Counted from the first letter of the stretch, positions 35,865 through 45,546 are shown. The stretch is DNA of 64,000 nucleotides from Methylorubrum sp. B1-46 (GCF_021117295.1 NZ_CP088247.1:4355001-4419000); one strand, 5' to 3'. Program-made: numbers and translations. The notes: generated by a model not told the origin, from the letters alone.

Positions 35865-36713
35865 TCAAGAGGCGAGCCGCGCCGGTTCCGCGTGAACCGC
35901 CTGCCTGGCCAGTTCGGCGTCGAGCTGGCCGGCCAGGGCGAAGAAGCGCTGCCGCACCGGCGCCGCGTACGGATTGGCGCGCTCGATGGCGTGGAACACG
36001 TCCGGTGCGTCGTGCCGCACCATGCCGACCGCCTGCATCAGCAGGTCGAAGCTGCGCGTGGTCATCCGCGTCGGCAGCGGCTCCATCGCCACCAGCACCT
36101 TGGCGATGAGGTGGGTCAGCCCCTGAACCGAGGCCATCGCCCGGTCATGCGCCTCCGGCGTCGTCACGATGACGTCGAGGCCGAGCACGCGCCGCAGGAA
36201 GGCGGCCGCCCGCAAGCCGCACCGTCCGCGGATCGGGCAGACGGCGACCTTCAGGCCCCGGATGCCGTCTCCTGCGCCGTCCCTTGCGCCAACTCTCGCG
36301 CTTTGCGGCCCGAACAGCGGATGGGTCGCGAGGATCTCGACATCGGCCGGCAATTCCTCCTGCAGGATCGCGGCGGGTCCCATCTTCACCGAGCCGACAT
36401 CGACCACCAGCGTGCCCGGCCGCAGATGCGGGGCCAGCGCGCGTGCCGCCTCGGCGAGGCTCGCCACCGGCGTGGCGAGGATCACCACGGGGCAGGCCGC
36501 CACGCTCGGAAGGTCGGCCGCGATCGCCTCCGGTCCCGCATCTGCGGCGAGATGCGCCGCGAGCGTCCCGGCTGGCAGGTACGGGTCGTGGATCCTCAGC
36601 GCGGCGTGCGGCGCGAGGTGGCGGGCGATCAGGCGGCCGAAGGCGCCGAAGCCGACGAGACCCACCGACTGGCGGTGGGCGAGGGGAGGAAGCAGAGGAT
36701 GCAGGGCAGACAC
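35865..36713 (-). CDS. prephenate/arogenate dehydrogenase-type protein (TyrA-like)
   Basis: A 282-residue NAD(P)-dependent dehydrogenase of the TyrA family. The Rossmann motif is VGLVGFGAFGRLIA. Further blocks are VILATPVASL, TLVVDVGSVKMGP and the substrate region ATHPLFGPQSAR, with conserved serine and histidine. The C-terminal helical domain has QGLTHLIAKVLV. It should oxidise prephenate or arogenate for tyrosine synthesis. The family contains sequences closer to arogenate-type enzymes and to uncertain relatives, so the substrate is not fixed. The protein is short but complete. Confidence 0.85.
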   Translation of the reverse strand: MSALHPLLPPLAHRQSVGLVGFGAFGRLIARHLAPHAALRIHDPYLPAGTLAAHLAADAGPEAIAADLPSVAACPVVILATPVASLAEAARALAPHLRPGTLVVDVGSVKMGPAAILQEELPADVEILATHPLFGPQSARVGARDGAGDGIRGLKVAVCPIRGRCGLRAAAFLRRVLGLDVIVTTPEAHDRAMASVQGLTHLIAKVLVAMEPLPTRMTTRSFDLLMQAVGMVRHDAPDVFHAIERANPYAAPVRQRFFALAGQLDAELARQAVHAEPARLAS

Positions 36714-37352
36714 GGTGTGACCTCGGGATAGAGCGAGGCCGGCGGTCCGTTGCGGGATGCTTTTCCACGATCCTCAAGCCGCCGACGACGCAGCGGCTGA
36801 AGACATGACGAGTCCAGGGCCGCTTAGGGGAGCGGCGCGCGATACGACCCGGAGAGGAGGATGCCCGTCATGATGATGCGCCGATAGACAGGGATGGCCG
36901 CACCGTCAAGGTCCGGCGGGCGACCTGCCGGGTGTTCGCGCTGAGTGTCTCTTATGAAACTCCCGCCGCGCCGTCATGGCCAGAGTGACAACGGTCGGGG
37001 ACCGGGAGTTTTGTGAAGCACGCTGAGGCGTACCCGGCCTGATGGCATCAGGCTGGCGTCCCTTGGCCGGCATTTTGACGCGCATCCTTGAAATGAACCG
37101 CTAACCACTTCGTCGAACTGCGCTCAGGGCTTGGCGATTTCAGAAATCGCCCCGAAATTGACTTTCCGGGCATATCGTAGCGCAGAAATTGTGTTCAAGA
37201 ATACAAAAGATCAGAACAGCTGCAAAACATAACTTAGGTTTGTTTGAGATATTAACGATCACGTGAATGAGAAGACTAAGAAGAAGCGCAGCAACGGCGC
37301 CTTAAGAGACGAAGCCTAAGCCCGCTGTAGGTCGTCGGGCTCTCCATTCATC
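36714..37352. other. 639-base intergenic region with a tiny leader ORF and a hairpin
   Basis: No conventional gene is visible. The right half (about 37110-37300) is AT-rich for this genome and is the likely promoter region of the MHYT-GGDEF-EAL gene. On the plus strand a strong ribosome binding site GGAGAGGAGG (36851-36860) precedes a very short frame, ATG at 36870 reading Met-Met-Met-Arg-Arg-stop (or with three more residues from 36861). Seventy bases on, an inverted repeat AAACTCCCG/CGGGAGTTTT lies at 36957-36965 and 37003-37012. These may be a leader peptide with attenuator or chance. Confidence 0.4.
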
Positions 37353-39815
37353 ATGCTCAAAATCGTCGCCTGCGTCGTGCAACAGCACGATCTCGGCCTT
37401 GTCGCGATCTCGGCGGGCATCTGCATGCTCGGCTGCTTCTCGACCGTGATCCTGATGGCCGAGGCCGTGCAGGCCGAGCGCAGGCTCCTCTTCCCCTGGC
37501 TGACCGCGGCGGCGGCGGTGTTCGGCTGCAGCGTCTGGTCGCTCCACTTCGTCGCGATGCTCGCCTTCCTGCCCGGCGAGCAGGCGGCCTACGATCTCCT
37601 GCCCACGGCGGTCTCGATCGCGATCGCGGTGGCCGGAGCCTTCGTCGCCCTCCTGATCTGGGCTCGCACACGTCACGACCCGCTCGGGCTGGCCGCGGCC
37701 GGCCTGGCGCTGGCGGCGGCCATTGCGGGGATGCACTACGCGGGTGTGGGCGCGATGGCGGCGAGCAACCTGCTCGTGTTCGAGGGGGCCTATGTCTTCG
37801 GCTCGCTCGGCCTCTGCGCCACCCTGGCGATGATCGCCCTCGCCCGGGCCGGCGACCTCACCGGCCCCGGCCGCCGGATCGAGGTGACGGTCTGGCTGGC
37901 GCTGGCGATCTGCGGCCTGCACTTCACCGGCATGACGGCGCTCACCGTCGCACCCGTCGCCCCGCAGGAGGACGGCGGTTCCGCGCTGGGCTCGACGCAG
38001 CTCGGCCTCGTGGTGGGGCTCGTGAGCCTCATCGTCCTCGCCGCCGGCCTCGCGGCCCTGCTGATGCAGCGCCATCTCATGCGCCGCCGCATGGACGAAC
38101 TGAGCCGCATGCGCCTGCTCGGCAACCTCGCCCACGAGGTGCTGCTGATCCACCGCGGCGGCCGGGTGGTGGAGATCAACCAGGCGGGCCTGCGCCTGTT
38201 CGAGACCACGGCGGGGGAGATCGTCGGCCGCCCGGTGCTGGACCTGTTCAGCGAGGCCGACGCGCCGGCGGTGATGCGGCGCAGCCGCTGCCGCCCGGAG
38301 GATCTGCGGCCGGAGGAATTCGAGATCCGCACGGCGAGCGGCACCCTGGTGCCGGTGGAGCTCTCCTGCCGCCCGATCGAGTATCTCGGCCGGCCGGCGA
38401 CCGCGGTGGCCCTGCGCGATCTCAGCCAGCGCCGCCGCGACGAGGCGCGCATCCGCCACCTTGCCCTGCACGACGCCCTGACCGACCTGCCCAACCGCAC
38501 CCTTCTCGAGGAGCGTCTCGGGCTGGCCCTGGAGAATGCGGCCGAGAACGGGACGAGTGTGGCGCTGGTCTATCTCGACCTCGACCGCTTCAAGCCCGTC
38601 AACGACTTCCACGGCCACGCCGCGGGCGACGCCCTGCTGGTGCAGGCGGCCAAGCGGATGCTGGCCGAGCTGCGCCCGACCGACACGCTCGCCCGGATCG
38701 GCGGCGACGAATTCGTGGTCGTCCTGGCCCATACCCGCACCCTCGCGCAGGTCGCCGAGACGGCGGAGCGGCTGGTCGCGGCGCTCGGCCGCCCGTTCCA
38801 GATCGAGGGCGAGAACCGGAGCGAAGCCCTGCGCGTCGAGATCGGCGCCTCGGCGGGCATCGCCCTCTATCCCAGCGACGGCAGCACGGCCGACAGCCTG
38901 AAGCGCGCCGCCGACACCGCCCTGTACCGGGTCAAGGACGAGGGGCGCGGCACGGTGCGCTTCTTCGAGGCGGCGATGGACGAGCAGCTCCAGGCGCGCC
39001 GCCGGATCGAGCACGAGCTCAGCGGCGCGATCCCGCGTGGCGAACTGCAACTCTACTACCAGCCGATCGTCAATGGCCGCACCGGCGAGATCGAGACCTT
39101 CGAGGCGCTGATCCGCTGGCACCATCCGGAGCGCGGCTGCGTGCCCCCGGTCGAGTTCATCCCGCTCGCCGAGCAGACCGACCAGATCGGGCGGATCGGC
39201 GCCTGGGTGCTCGATACCGCCTGCGCCACGGCGGTCGCATGGGCGCATCCCTGGCGGGTCTCGGTCAACGTCTCGCCCAAGCAGTTCCGCCAGCCGGGCT
39301 TCGCGGCCGGCGTGGCGGCGGTGCTCGGCCGCCACGGACTCCCGCCGGGACGGCTGGTGCTGGAGATCACCGAGGGGGTGTTCATCCAGGACGCGGCGAT
39401 GGCGGTGGAGGTGCTGACCGCCTTGCGCACCCTCGGCGTGCGCCTCGCGCTCGACGATTTCGGAACGGGCTACTCGTCCCTGAGCTACCTGCAGCGGTTC
39501 AAGTTCGACAAGATCAAGGTCGACCAGTCCTTCGTGCGCCGTCTCGGGCAGCACGCGGACTCCCTGACGATCGTGCGCGCGATCACCCATCTCGGGCACA
39601 ATCTCGGCCTTCAGGTCACGGTCGAGGGGGTGGAGACGCAGGAGCAGCTCGCCGTGCTGCGCGAACTCGGCTGCGATCAGATGCAGGGCTACCTGTTCGC
39701 CCGGCCGACGCCGATGACCGGACCGATGATGGCGCCGATCTCGGGCTCCCCGGATCTGGAGCGGGCGCGGCTGCGCTCCCTGTTCGCCGAGCCGCCGGCC
39801 AAGGCCTACGCCTGA
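37353..39815 (+). CDS. MHYT-PAS-GGDEF-EAL cyclic di-GMP signalling protein
   Basis: An 820-residue membrane protein. About seven hydrophobic segments in the first 240 residues contain MHYT-type motifs (LHFVAM, MHYAGV, LHFTGM), a proposed sensor for oxygen, CO or NO through copper. A PAS-like segment follows (LGNLAHEVLLIHRGGRVVEI). The GGDEF domain has an intact RIGGDEF, with an RPTD inhibitory site five residues before it. The EAL domain keeps EALIRWHHP, NVSPKQF, EITEGVF, DDFGTGYSS, KVDQSFV and VEGVET, so phosphodiesterase activity is likely. Both activities may exist. No good ribosome binding site is seen in front of the ATG. Confidence 0.93.
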   Translation: MLKIVACVVQQHDLGLVAISAGICMLGCFSTVILMAEAVQAERRLLFPWLTAAAAVFGCSVWSLHFVAMLAFLPGEQAAYDLLPTAVSIAIAVAGAFVALLIWARTRHDPLGLAAAGLALAAAIAGMHYAGVGAMAASNLLVFEGAYVFGSLGLCATLAMIALARAGDLTGPGRRIEVTVWLALAICGLHFTGMTALTVAPVAPQEDGGSALGSTQLGLVVGLVSLIVLAAGLAALLMQRHLMRRRMDELSRMRLLGNLAHEVLLIHRGGRVVEINQAGLRLFETTAGEIVGRPVLDLFSEADAPAVMRRSRCRPEDLRPEEFEIRTASGTLVPVELSCRPIEYLGRPATAVALRDLSQRRRDEARIRHLALHDALTDLPNRTLLEERLGLALENAAENGTSVALVYLDLDRFKPVNDFHGHAAGDALLVQAAKRMLAELRPTDTLARIGGDEFVVVLAHTRTLAQVAETAERLVAALGRPFQIEGENRSEALRVEIGASAGIALYPSDGSTADSLKRAADTALYRVKDEGRGTVRFFEAAMDEQLQARRRIEHELSGAIPRGELQLYYQPIVNGRTGEIETFEALIRWHHPERGCVPPVEFIPLAEQTDQIGRIGAWVLDTACATAVAWAHPWRVSVNVSPKQFRQPGFAAGVAAVLGRHGLPPGRLVLEITEGVFIQDAAMAVEVLTALRTLGVRLALDDFGTGYSSLSYLQRFKFDKIKVDQSFVRRLGQHADSLTIVRAITHLGHNLGLQVTVEGVETQEQLAVLRELGCDQMQGYLFARPTPMTGPMMAPISGSPDLERARLRSLFAEPPAKAYA

Positions 39816-39821
39816 GGGCGC

Positions 39822-39847
39822 GACGGGCGGAGGTCCGTCCGCCCGTC
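39822..39847. terminator. hairpin between convergent GGDEF-EAL and hpnP-like genes
   Basis: A 10-base stem GACGGGCGGA / TCCGCCCGTC (39822-39831 with 39838-39847) and a 6-base loop, in the 66-base gap between two convergent stop codons. No T-tract. Confidence 0.55.
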
Positions 39848-39881
39848 TCCGGCGTCCGGTCCTCTGCGAATCCCGGCCGGG

Positions 39882-41525
39882 TCAGGCCGCCTCGCGCTCC
39901 GGTGCGATGCGGCGGCGGGCATTCTCCCACCAGCTGCGCTGGCGCTGCGCCTCGGCCTCGGCCGCCTTGGCGGCGTAGAACGAGGCGTTGTGCTCGCCCC
40001 GCAGCGCCTCGCGGGTGAAGCGGATCAGGTGGTGGGCGACGAAGCCCATGTTGAACACCGCCTCGATCTGCCCGCGCTTCAGCGCGTGGCCCGCCGCCCG
40101 CCAGAACGGCCGGCGGTAGTCGGAGAAGAGGCCGACACGGGTGATGATGTTGAAGCCGAGGATCAGGCCGCGGCGCAGGTTGGTCTTCGTCAGCTTGCCC
40201 TTCGTCGGCGTGACGATGCGGTTGCCGTAGGTCACGTCGCACTGATGCTTGAAGCGCTCGAACAGGTGCTCGGGGGCGTAGGCGTGGGCGATGGCCCGGC
40301 GCCAGGAATTCACCACCGTGTCGTGGGGACGCTTGAACAGCACGTTCGATTCGAGGCTGGCATCGTGCAGCAGCCGGCCCTCGCGCTCCAGCCGGTCCCA
40401 GAGCGGCGTCTTCGGCAACGCCTGGAGCAGGTTGATCGTCAGCACCGGGATGGCGGAGCGGTCGATGAAGTCGATCAGGTTCTGCTCGGAGGTGTCGGTA
40501 TCGGAATCGAGCCCGAGGATGATGCCCGAGGTCACCTCGAGCCCGTAGGAATTGAGCGTCTCGATCGCCTCGTACATCGGCACGGCGGCGTTGTGGGTCT
40601 TGTCGATGCCCTTGAGCGCGTCGGCCTCCGGGGTCTCGATGCCGACGAACACCGTCATGAAGTTGGCCTGCCGCATCAGCTCGAGGATCTCGGGCTGCTT
40701 GGCCATGTTCAGCGTCGCCTCGCAGGCAAACTGGAGCGGGTAGTCGTTCTTCTTCTGCCACGCGACGAGATGCGGCAGCATCTCGCGGGTCGCCTTGCGG
40801 TTGGCGATGAAGTTGTCATCGACGAAGTACACCACCGCCGGGTGGCCCGGCTGGCTGATGATCGCGTCGAGCTCGGCGCACATCTGCTCCGGGCTCTTCA
40901 GCCGAGGCTGGCGGCCATAAAGCTGCGGGATGTCGCAGAACTCGCAGCGATAGGGGCAGCCCGACGAGAATTGCAGCGAGCCGATCAGGTAGCGCTTGAG
41001 CGGCACCGCCTCGTAGGCCGGCGCCGGAAAGTCGGCCAGCGCCAGCCGGTCCTTGGTGTCGAGCACGACCTGAGCCGCCGGCCGCGACAGGTCGCGGTCG
41101 AGGATCTCGATCAGCCGGTCGGTGGCGTCGCCAATCTCGCCGACATGGAGATAGTCGAAATCCGGGTATTTCTCCGGCGCGCCCGAGACCGAGGGGCCGC
41201 CGAGCACCGCGACCTTGCCGGCCTCGTGCGCCCGCCGGCCGATGTCGTGGATCTGGCCTTCCTGGATGTGCATGCCCGACACGAACACCGCGTCGGCCCA
41301 GGCGAAATCCTGGGGCGAGGCCGGCCGGATGTTCTCATCGATGAACCGGCACTCCCAGGTCTCGGGCATGTAGGCCGCGATCACCAGGAGCCCCTGGGGC
41401 GGCATGAATGCCTTCACCCCGCCCATCAGTGGGTAGGCATGGGAGAACGTGCCGAAGGACGGCGTGTAGGCGGGGAAGACGCACAGGATGCGCCGGCGGG
41501 ACGAGATGGGGAGGGGGCATCGCAT
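39882..41525 (-). CDS. hpnP: B12-binding radical SAM protein, hopanoid C-2 methylase HpnP-like
   Basis: A 547-residue protein. The N-terminal B12-binding domain has ILCVFPAYTPSFGTFSHAYP and MPPQGLLVIAAYMP, then ADAVFVSGMHIQ and the GGPSVSGAPEKYP stretch. The radical SAM core carries Cys190-x3-Cys194-x2-Cys197 in SSGCPYRCEFCDIP, then VYFVDDNFIANRKA and the DUF4070 region with LTINLLQALPKTPLWDRL. From memory the sequence resembles Rhodopseudomonas HpnP, which methylates hopanoids at C-2, very closely in these blocks. Other radical SAM methylases of this architecture exist, so the name is likely, not certain. No other hpn/shc gene is near. The start is the ATG before RCPLPISSRRRIL. Confidence 0.78.
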   Translation of the reverse strand: MRCPLPISSRRRILCVFPAYTPSFGTFSHAYPLMGGVKAFMPPQGLLVIAAYMPETWECRFIDENIRPASPQDFAWADAVFVSGMHIQEGQIHDIGRRAHEAGKVAVLGGPSVSGAPEKYPDFDYLHVGEIGDATDRLIEILDRDLSRPAAQVVLDTKDRLALADFPAPAYEAVPLKRYLIGSLQFSSGCPYRCEFCDIPQLYGRQPRLKSPEQMCAELDAIISQPGHPAVVYFVDDNFIANRKATREMLPHLVAWQKKNDYPLQFACEATLNMAKQPEILELMRQANFMTVFVGIETPEADALKGIDKTHNAAVPMYEAIETLNSYGLEVTSGIILGLDSDTDTSEQNLIDFIDRSAIPVLTINLLQALPKTPLWDRLEREGRLLHDASLESNVLFKRPHDTVVNSWRRAIAHAYAPEHLFERFKHQCDVTYGNRIVTPTKGKLTKTNLRRGLILGFNIITRVGLFSDYRRPFWRAAGHALKRGQIEAVFNMGFVAHHLIRFTREALRGEHNASFYAAKAAEAEAQRQRSWWENARRRIAPEREAA

Positions 41526-42169
41526 GGCTCCCAATCTAGCACAGCGCCGCGCTTTGGCGTCCCCCCTGCTCCTCTCTTTGACGTGACATCGTGCTTCGGC
41601 AAATCCGGCGGCTCCGCCCGGTCGGTGCGGCCGTGCGGACACACCGGGCGACCGAGCGCGAATTGGCGGTGGCGGCATGCGGCAGGTGCATGGGACTCAG
41701 CGCCGTCCGGAGGCCCCGGACCGGGTCGCGGCCGTGTGGGGGACAGGATTTTCCGGGTCCGACAGGCCGACCGTGTCCCCGAACAACAAGAATGAGCCTT
41801 GATCAAAGCGATCAATAAAGCATCTTCAGGCGTCACTTTTATGACGAAATAAACTTCAAGATCGTGCGGATTAAGTTATGCGGTAACGCGTTAATGCAAT
41901 AATGAGCTGGTTTAGTCCTCAGTAAATACCTTGATTTGCTTCCAATGACTTTGCGGCGATGCTATCGCCGCATCGCGGAAGCAAGGCTCATCGGGTCGCT
42001 AAACGACTGAGCCACCGAACAAGTTCGCCGGCCGGTATCCGGTCGAACGTCGTTCCGGCGGCACCCGAAGTCATCCTGCTCCCGCTGATCCGCAGCCCGT
42101 GGCTGCGAACGTCCCGGCACAACACGGCACGCGTCATCGCCGGCCTGGGGCGCGAGGGGAATTCGAGCG
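41526..42169. other. 644-base intergenic region between hpnP-like and porin genes
   Basis: No credible gene. The stretch about 41780-41970 is AT-rich for this genome and holds two structures. One is an operator-like palindrome TTGATC-N5-GATCAA at 41799-41815. The other is a hairpin GCGGCGAT-GCT-ATCGCCGC at 41953-41971. The two flanking genes are divergent, so both promoters should lie here. I found no convincing EcfG or Irr box in it. Confidence 0.5.
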
Positions 42170-43714
42170 ATGAAACAACGTCTTCTGACTGCACTGCTCC
42201 TCTCGGGCGCCCTGGTGCTCCCCTCCGTTCGGGCCCAGGCTCAGACGGTCGCGGAGTTGCAGCGCCAGATCAATGAGCTCAAGGCGATGATCAAGGCGCA
42301 GGCGCAGGCGCAGGCTGAGGGAAGGGGGGGGCGGCGTGCGGCCCCGGTCGCCGTGCGGCCCGCCGGTGTCCGCACCACCGATGCCGGCACCGTCCCGGCC
42401 GCCGGCCGTCCGATCGAATCCGCGGTGGCGCAGCCGGCCGCGTCCGGCCCGGTGCCGCACCGCTTCGCCCTCGACGAGCCGGACACGTGGTACGACGCGC
42501 TGGTGCCGCCCGCGCCGCAATTGCTCGCGGACGATCCCGGGCGCGTGGCGCGGCCCAAGACCTGGTTCGAGCGCCTGTCCCTGCGCGGCTACACGCAGTT
42601 GCGCGGCAACGAGTTCCTGTCCGGCGACGACACCGCCCCGGCCGGCCGCGCGCGGCTGCGCTCCGTCCACGACAGCGGCATCACCGACCGCAACAACTTC
42701 ACCTTCCGCCGGGTGCGCCTGGTCCTGCAGGGCGACATCCACGAGCGGGTGTTCATCTACCTGCAGCCCGACTTCGCGGTGAACGTCTCGAACCAGGCCG
42801 GCAGCGAGGGGCGCCAGCACTACACCCAACTGCGCGACGCCTTTGCCGACGTGTTCCTCGACGACGAGCGCCGCACCCGCCTGCGCTTCGGCCAGCAGAA
42901 GGTGCCCTACGGCTGGGAGAACCTGCAATCGTCGCAGAACCGCCTGACGCTCGACCGCTCCGACGCGATCAACAGCGCCGTGCCCGGCGAGCGCGATATC
43001 GGCATCTCCTTCTACTACACGCCCTGGCACGTGCAGCGCATCTGGGACCGTCTGGCCAAGGGCGGCCAGAAGCTGTTCGGCAATTACGGTGCCTTCGGCG
43101 TCGGCATCTATAACGGCCAGACCATCAACCGGATCGAGGTCAACAACGATCTGATGACGGCGATGATGGTGACTTGGCCGTTCGAACTCGACGGCCTCGG
43201 CGAGGCCTTCCGCGGGCAGGTGCTGGAAGTCGGCGGCTCGGCCTACCGCAACCGCTTCCGGCCCGAGGCCACTTTCGGCGCCTCGACGGCCCTGGGCAAC
43301 ACCTACGACGACGAGCGCGTCGGCTTGCACGCGATCCTGTACCCGCAGCCCTTCGGCCTCCAGGCCGAGTGGAACTGGGGCCGCGGTCCCGAATACGATC
43401 CGGTCGCCCGCACCATCCTGACCAAGCCGCTCCAGGGCGGTTACGTCCAGGCGATGATGAGGGTCGATCACTCGCCCGTGGGGCCGTTCATGCCCTACAT
43501 CCGCTGGCAGACCTATGACGGCGGCTGGAAGGTGGCGACGAATGCGCCGCGCCTCGATACCGACGAACTCGAACTCGGCGTCGAGTTCCAGCCGATCAAG
43601 TCGGTCGAGCTCACCCTGGCCTATGCCAGCATGAAGCGCCGCGAGGCCAATATCGGCCGCTTCGGACGGGCCGAGGGCGACCTGTTCCGCGGGCAACTTC
43701 AGATTAACTACTGA
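42170..43714 (+). CDS. OprO/OprP-type porin
   Basis: A 514-residue outer membrane porin. The signal peptide (about 1-23) ends near VRAQAQ. A short coiled coil follows (TVAELQRQINELKAMIKAQ), then a low-complexity linker, as is usual in phosphate- or pyrophosphate-selective porins of this family. The barrel part includes KTWFERLSLRGYTQLRGNEF, IHERVFIYLQPDFAVNV, RFGQQKVPYGWENLQS and ends FRGQLQINY, a terminal aromatic residue as barrel proteins need. The solute cannot be fixed. The promoter should lie in the 644-base region in front. Confidence 0.9.
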   Translation: MKQRLLTALLLSGALVLPSVRAQAQTVAELQRQINELKAMIKAQAQAQAEGRGGRRAAPVAVRPAGVRTTDAGTVPAAGRPIESAVAQPAASGPVPHRFALDEPDTWYDALVPPAPQLLADDPGRVARPKTWFERLSLRGYTQLRGNEFLSGDDTAPAGRARLRSVHDSGITDRNNFTFRRVRLVLQGDIHERVFIYLQPDFAVNVSNQAGSEGRQHYTQLRDAFADVFLDDERRTRLRFGQQKVPYGWENLQSSQNRLTLDRSDAINSAVPGERDIGISFYYTPWHVQRIWDRLAKGGQKLFGNYGAFGVGIYNGQTINRIEVNNDLMTAMMVTWPFELDGLGEAFRGQVLEVGGSAYRNRFRPEATFGASTALGNTYDDERVGLHAILYPQPFGLQAEWNWGRGPEYDPVARTILTKPLQGGYVQAMMRVDHSPVGPFMPYIRWQTYDGGWKVATNAPRLDTDELELGVEFQPIKSVELTLAYASMKRREANIGRFGRAEGDLFRGQLQINY

Positions 43715-43762
43715 CTCCGAGCGACCTCGCGCGGAGGAGGGCGGAGGCGGCCGGTCCGGGGT

Positions 43763-43924
43763 TCAGGCCTCGGACCGCTTCGACAGAAGCGAGGCGCGGC
43801 CCGTGCCCTTGCCGCCCTCGGCATCCGGGTTGCGCAGCTCGCGCATCCCAGGCAGGTGACCGTCCAGGACGAAGACGAGCACCACCAGAGCCAACAACAC
43901 CTTCGAGGCCATCGCCCGAACCAT
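43763..43924 (-). CDS. small single-pass membrane protein, hypothetical (53 aa)
   Basis: The predicted product has one hydrophobic segment, MASKVLLALVVLVFVLDGHL, near the N-terminus and a polar tail with PDAEGGKGTGR. A single N-terminal helix and a short tail suggest a small membrane protein or membrane-anchored peptide. Starts at 43924 and 43912 are possible; a longer version from 43984 exists but is Arg-rich. No family recognised. Convergent to the porin gene. Confidence 0.42.
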   Translation of the reverse strand: MVRAMASKVLLALVVLVFVLDGHLPGMRELRNPDAEGGKGTGRASLLSKRSEA

Positions 43925-44584
43925 CCCCGCTTTTGTGCGCTGCGGTGTAAGGCCGCTGCGGCGCGGTTCGGGATGCGCTGGCACACATGAGACGTGCCCC
44001 CCGGCGGGAAGGGCGGGCGCAGAGTCAATGCCGGGTTAAGGCCGGGCCAAAGCGGACCTTCCCGTCTTCCGCCCCTCCGCCGGTGCCTTTCCCCTTGCTT
44101 CCCCCTTGCCTGCGACGGAAAAGTCGCGTCGCGGGACTTGGCAGGGAGCTTGCACGCCGCTATAGACCGCGCTCCACGAATTCACCCATTGGAAGGGATC
44201 GGCCGATCGGTCGGTTTCCATTCGAGATGCCGCCCGGGCGACCGGGTGGTGATGGCCGGAAAGGACTTGGGGCAGCCGCTCCGAGCGCCATTTCCGGCTA
44301 TGTCCTGTCCGAGACTGCAGGCGCCGGGCGACCGGCTTAATCGGCGACAGCCTGCACAGACGGGGAAGACCGAATTTTTCACACCTCGCTTCGGGGCCGG
44401 CAGGCACCGGGGGGAGGTATCGGTTTGAACCAATCTCACCCGCGGGGGCCTCACGGCGCTTCAAGGGGACAGGGCCGTGAGACGTCGCCCGGGCGACGGT
44501 TCCGGCTTCTCAGCCGAGTTCCGTTCCGGGCGGCAAGTGCAACCGGCGGACCTGCCTCAGGTTCCGCCAACCGGAGAGAGCACA
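43925..44584. other. 660-base region holding the promoter and L10-type leader of rplJ
   Basis: No gene is credible on either strand; open frames here are arginine/proline-rich and without start signals. The right third forms RNA structure on the plus strand. A hairpin CTCACGGC/GCCGTGAG lies at 44450-44457 with 44474-44481. A perfect palindrome CGTCGCCCGGGCGACG follows at 44483-44498. A structured leader of this kind is expected before rplJ, since L10 with L7/L12 represses its own operon by binding the leader. That it binds L10 is inferred. Confidence 0.5.
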
Positions 44585-45103
44585 GTGGACCGGACAGCTA
44601 AAGCTGATCTCGTCTCGACGCTCAACGGCGTGTTCACCACGAACGCCGTCGTCGTCGTGGCCCACTACAAGGGCCTCACGGTCGCCGACATGCAGAAGCT
44701 GCGCTCGCAGATGAAGCAGGCCGGTGCCACCGTGAAGGTCGCCAAGAACCGGCTCGCCAGCATCGCTCTCGATGGCACGGACGTCGCCTCCATCAAGCCC
44801 CTCCTGAAGGGCCCGACCCTGCTCGCCTATTCGAGCGATCCGGTCGCGGCCGCCAAGGTTGCGGTGGAATTCGCCAAGACGAACGACAAGCTCGTGATTC
44901 TTGGCGGCGCCATGGGAACGACTGCCCTGAACCCGGACGGCGTGAAGGCACTCGCCACGCTCCCGTCCCTCGACGAACTGCGCGCCAAGCTCGTGGGCCT
45001 CATCCAGGCTCCCGCGACCAAGGTTGCCCAGGTCGTCAACGCGCCGGCGGCCAAGCTCGCCCGCGTGTTCGGGGCCTATGCCAAGAAGGACGAAGCGGCC
45101 TGA
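44585..45103 (+). CDS. rplJ: 50S ribosomal protein L10
   Basis: A 172-residue L10. The start is GTG ([16 protein letters not shown]), followed by [20 protein letters not shown], the [12 protein letters not shown] block and [11 protein letters not shown]. The C-terminal helix [15 protein letters not shown] anchors L7/L12. The GTG is preceded by GGAGAGAGCACA, a good ribosome binding site. Frames from further upstream are implausible. It is the first gene of the second half of the split ribosomal/RNA polymerase cluster. Confidence 0.96.
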   Translation: MDRTAKADLVSTLNGVFTTNAVVVVAHYKGLTVADMQKLRSQMKQAGATVKVAKNRLASIALDGTDVASIKPLLKGPTLLAYSSDPVAAAKVAVEFAKTNDKLVILGGAMGTTALNPDGVKALATLPSLDELRAKLVGLIQAPATKVAQVVNAPAAKLARVFGAYAKKDEAA

Positions 45104-45160
45104 GCCGTTCGCCCCTAGCGAAACCATCCGTTCAAACCGATATACGCAAAGGACATTCAC

Positions 45161-45541
<381 letters not shown>

Positions 45542-45546
45542 TCCGT

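Noticed and set aside
43994..44428. 144-residue plus-strand frame before rplJ
   Set aside because: Arg/Pro/Cys-rich, no ribosome binding site and lies in the expected leader/promoter region.
23282..44584. Genomic island or prophage inserted in the ribosomal cluster
   Set aside because: No integrase, transposase, att-like repeats or tRNA fragment; contains aspS and bioB and the same base composition as the rest.
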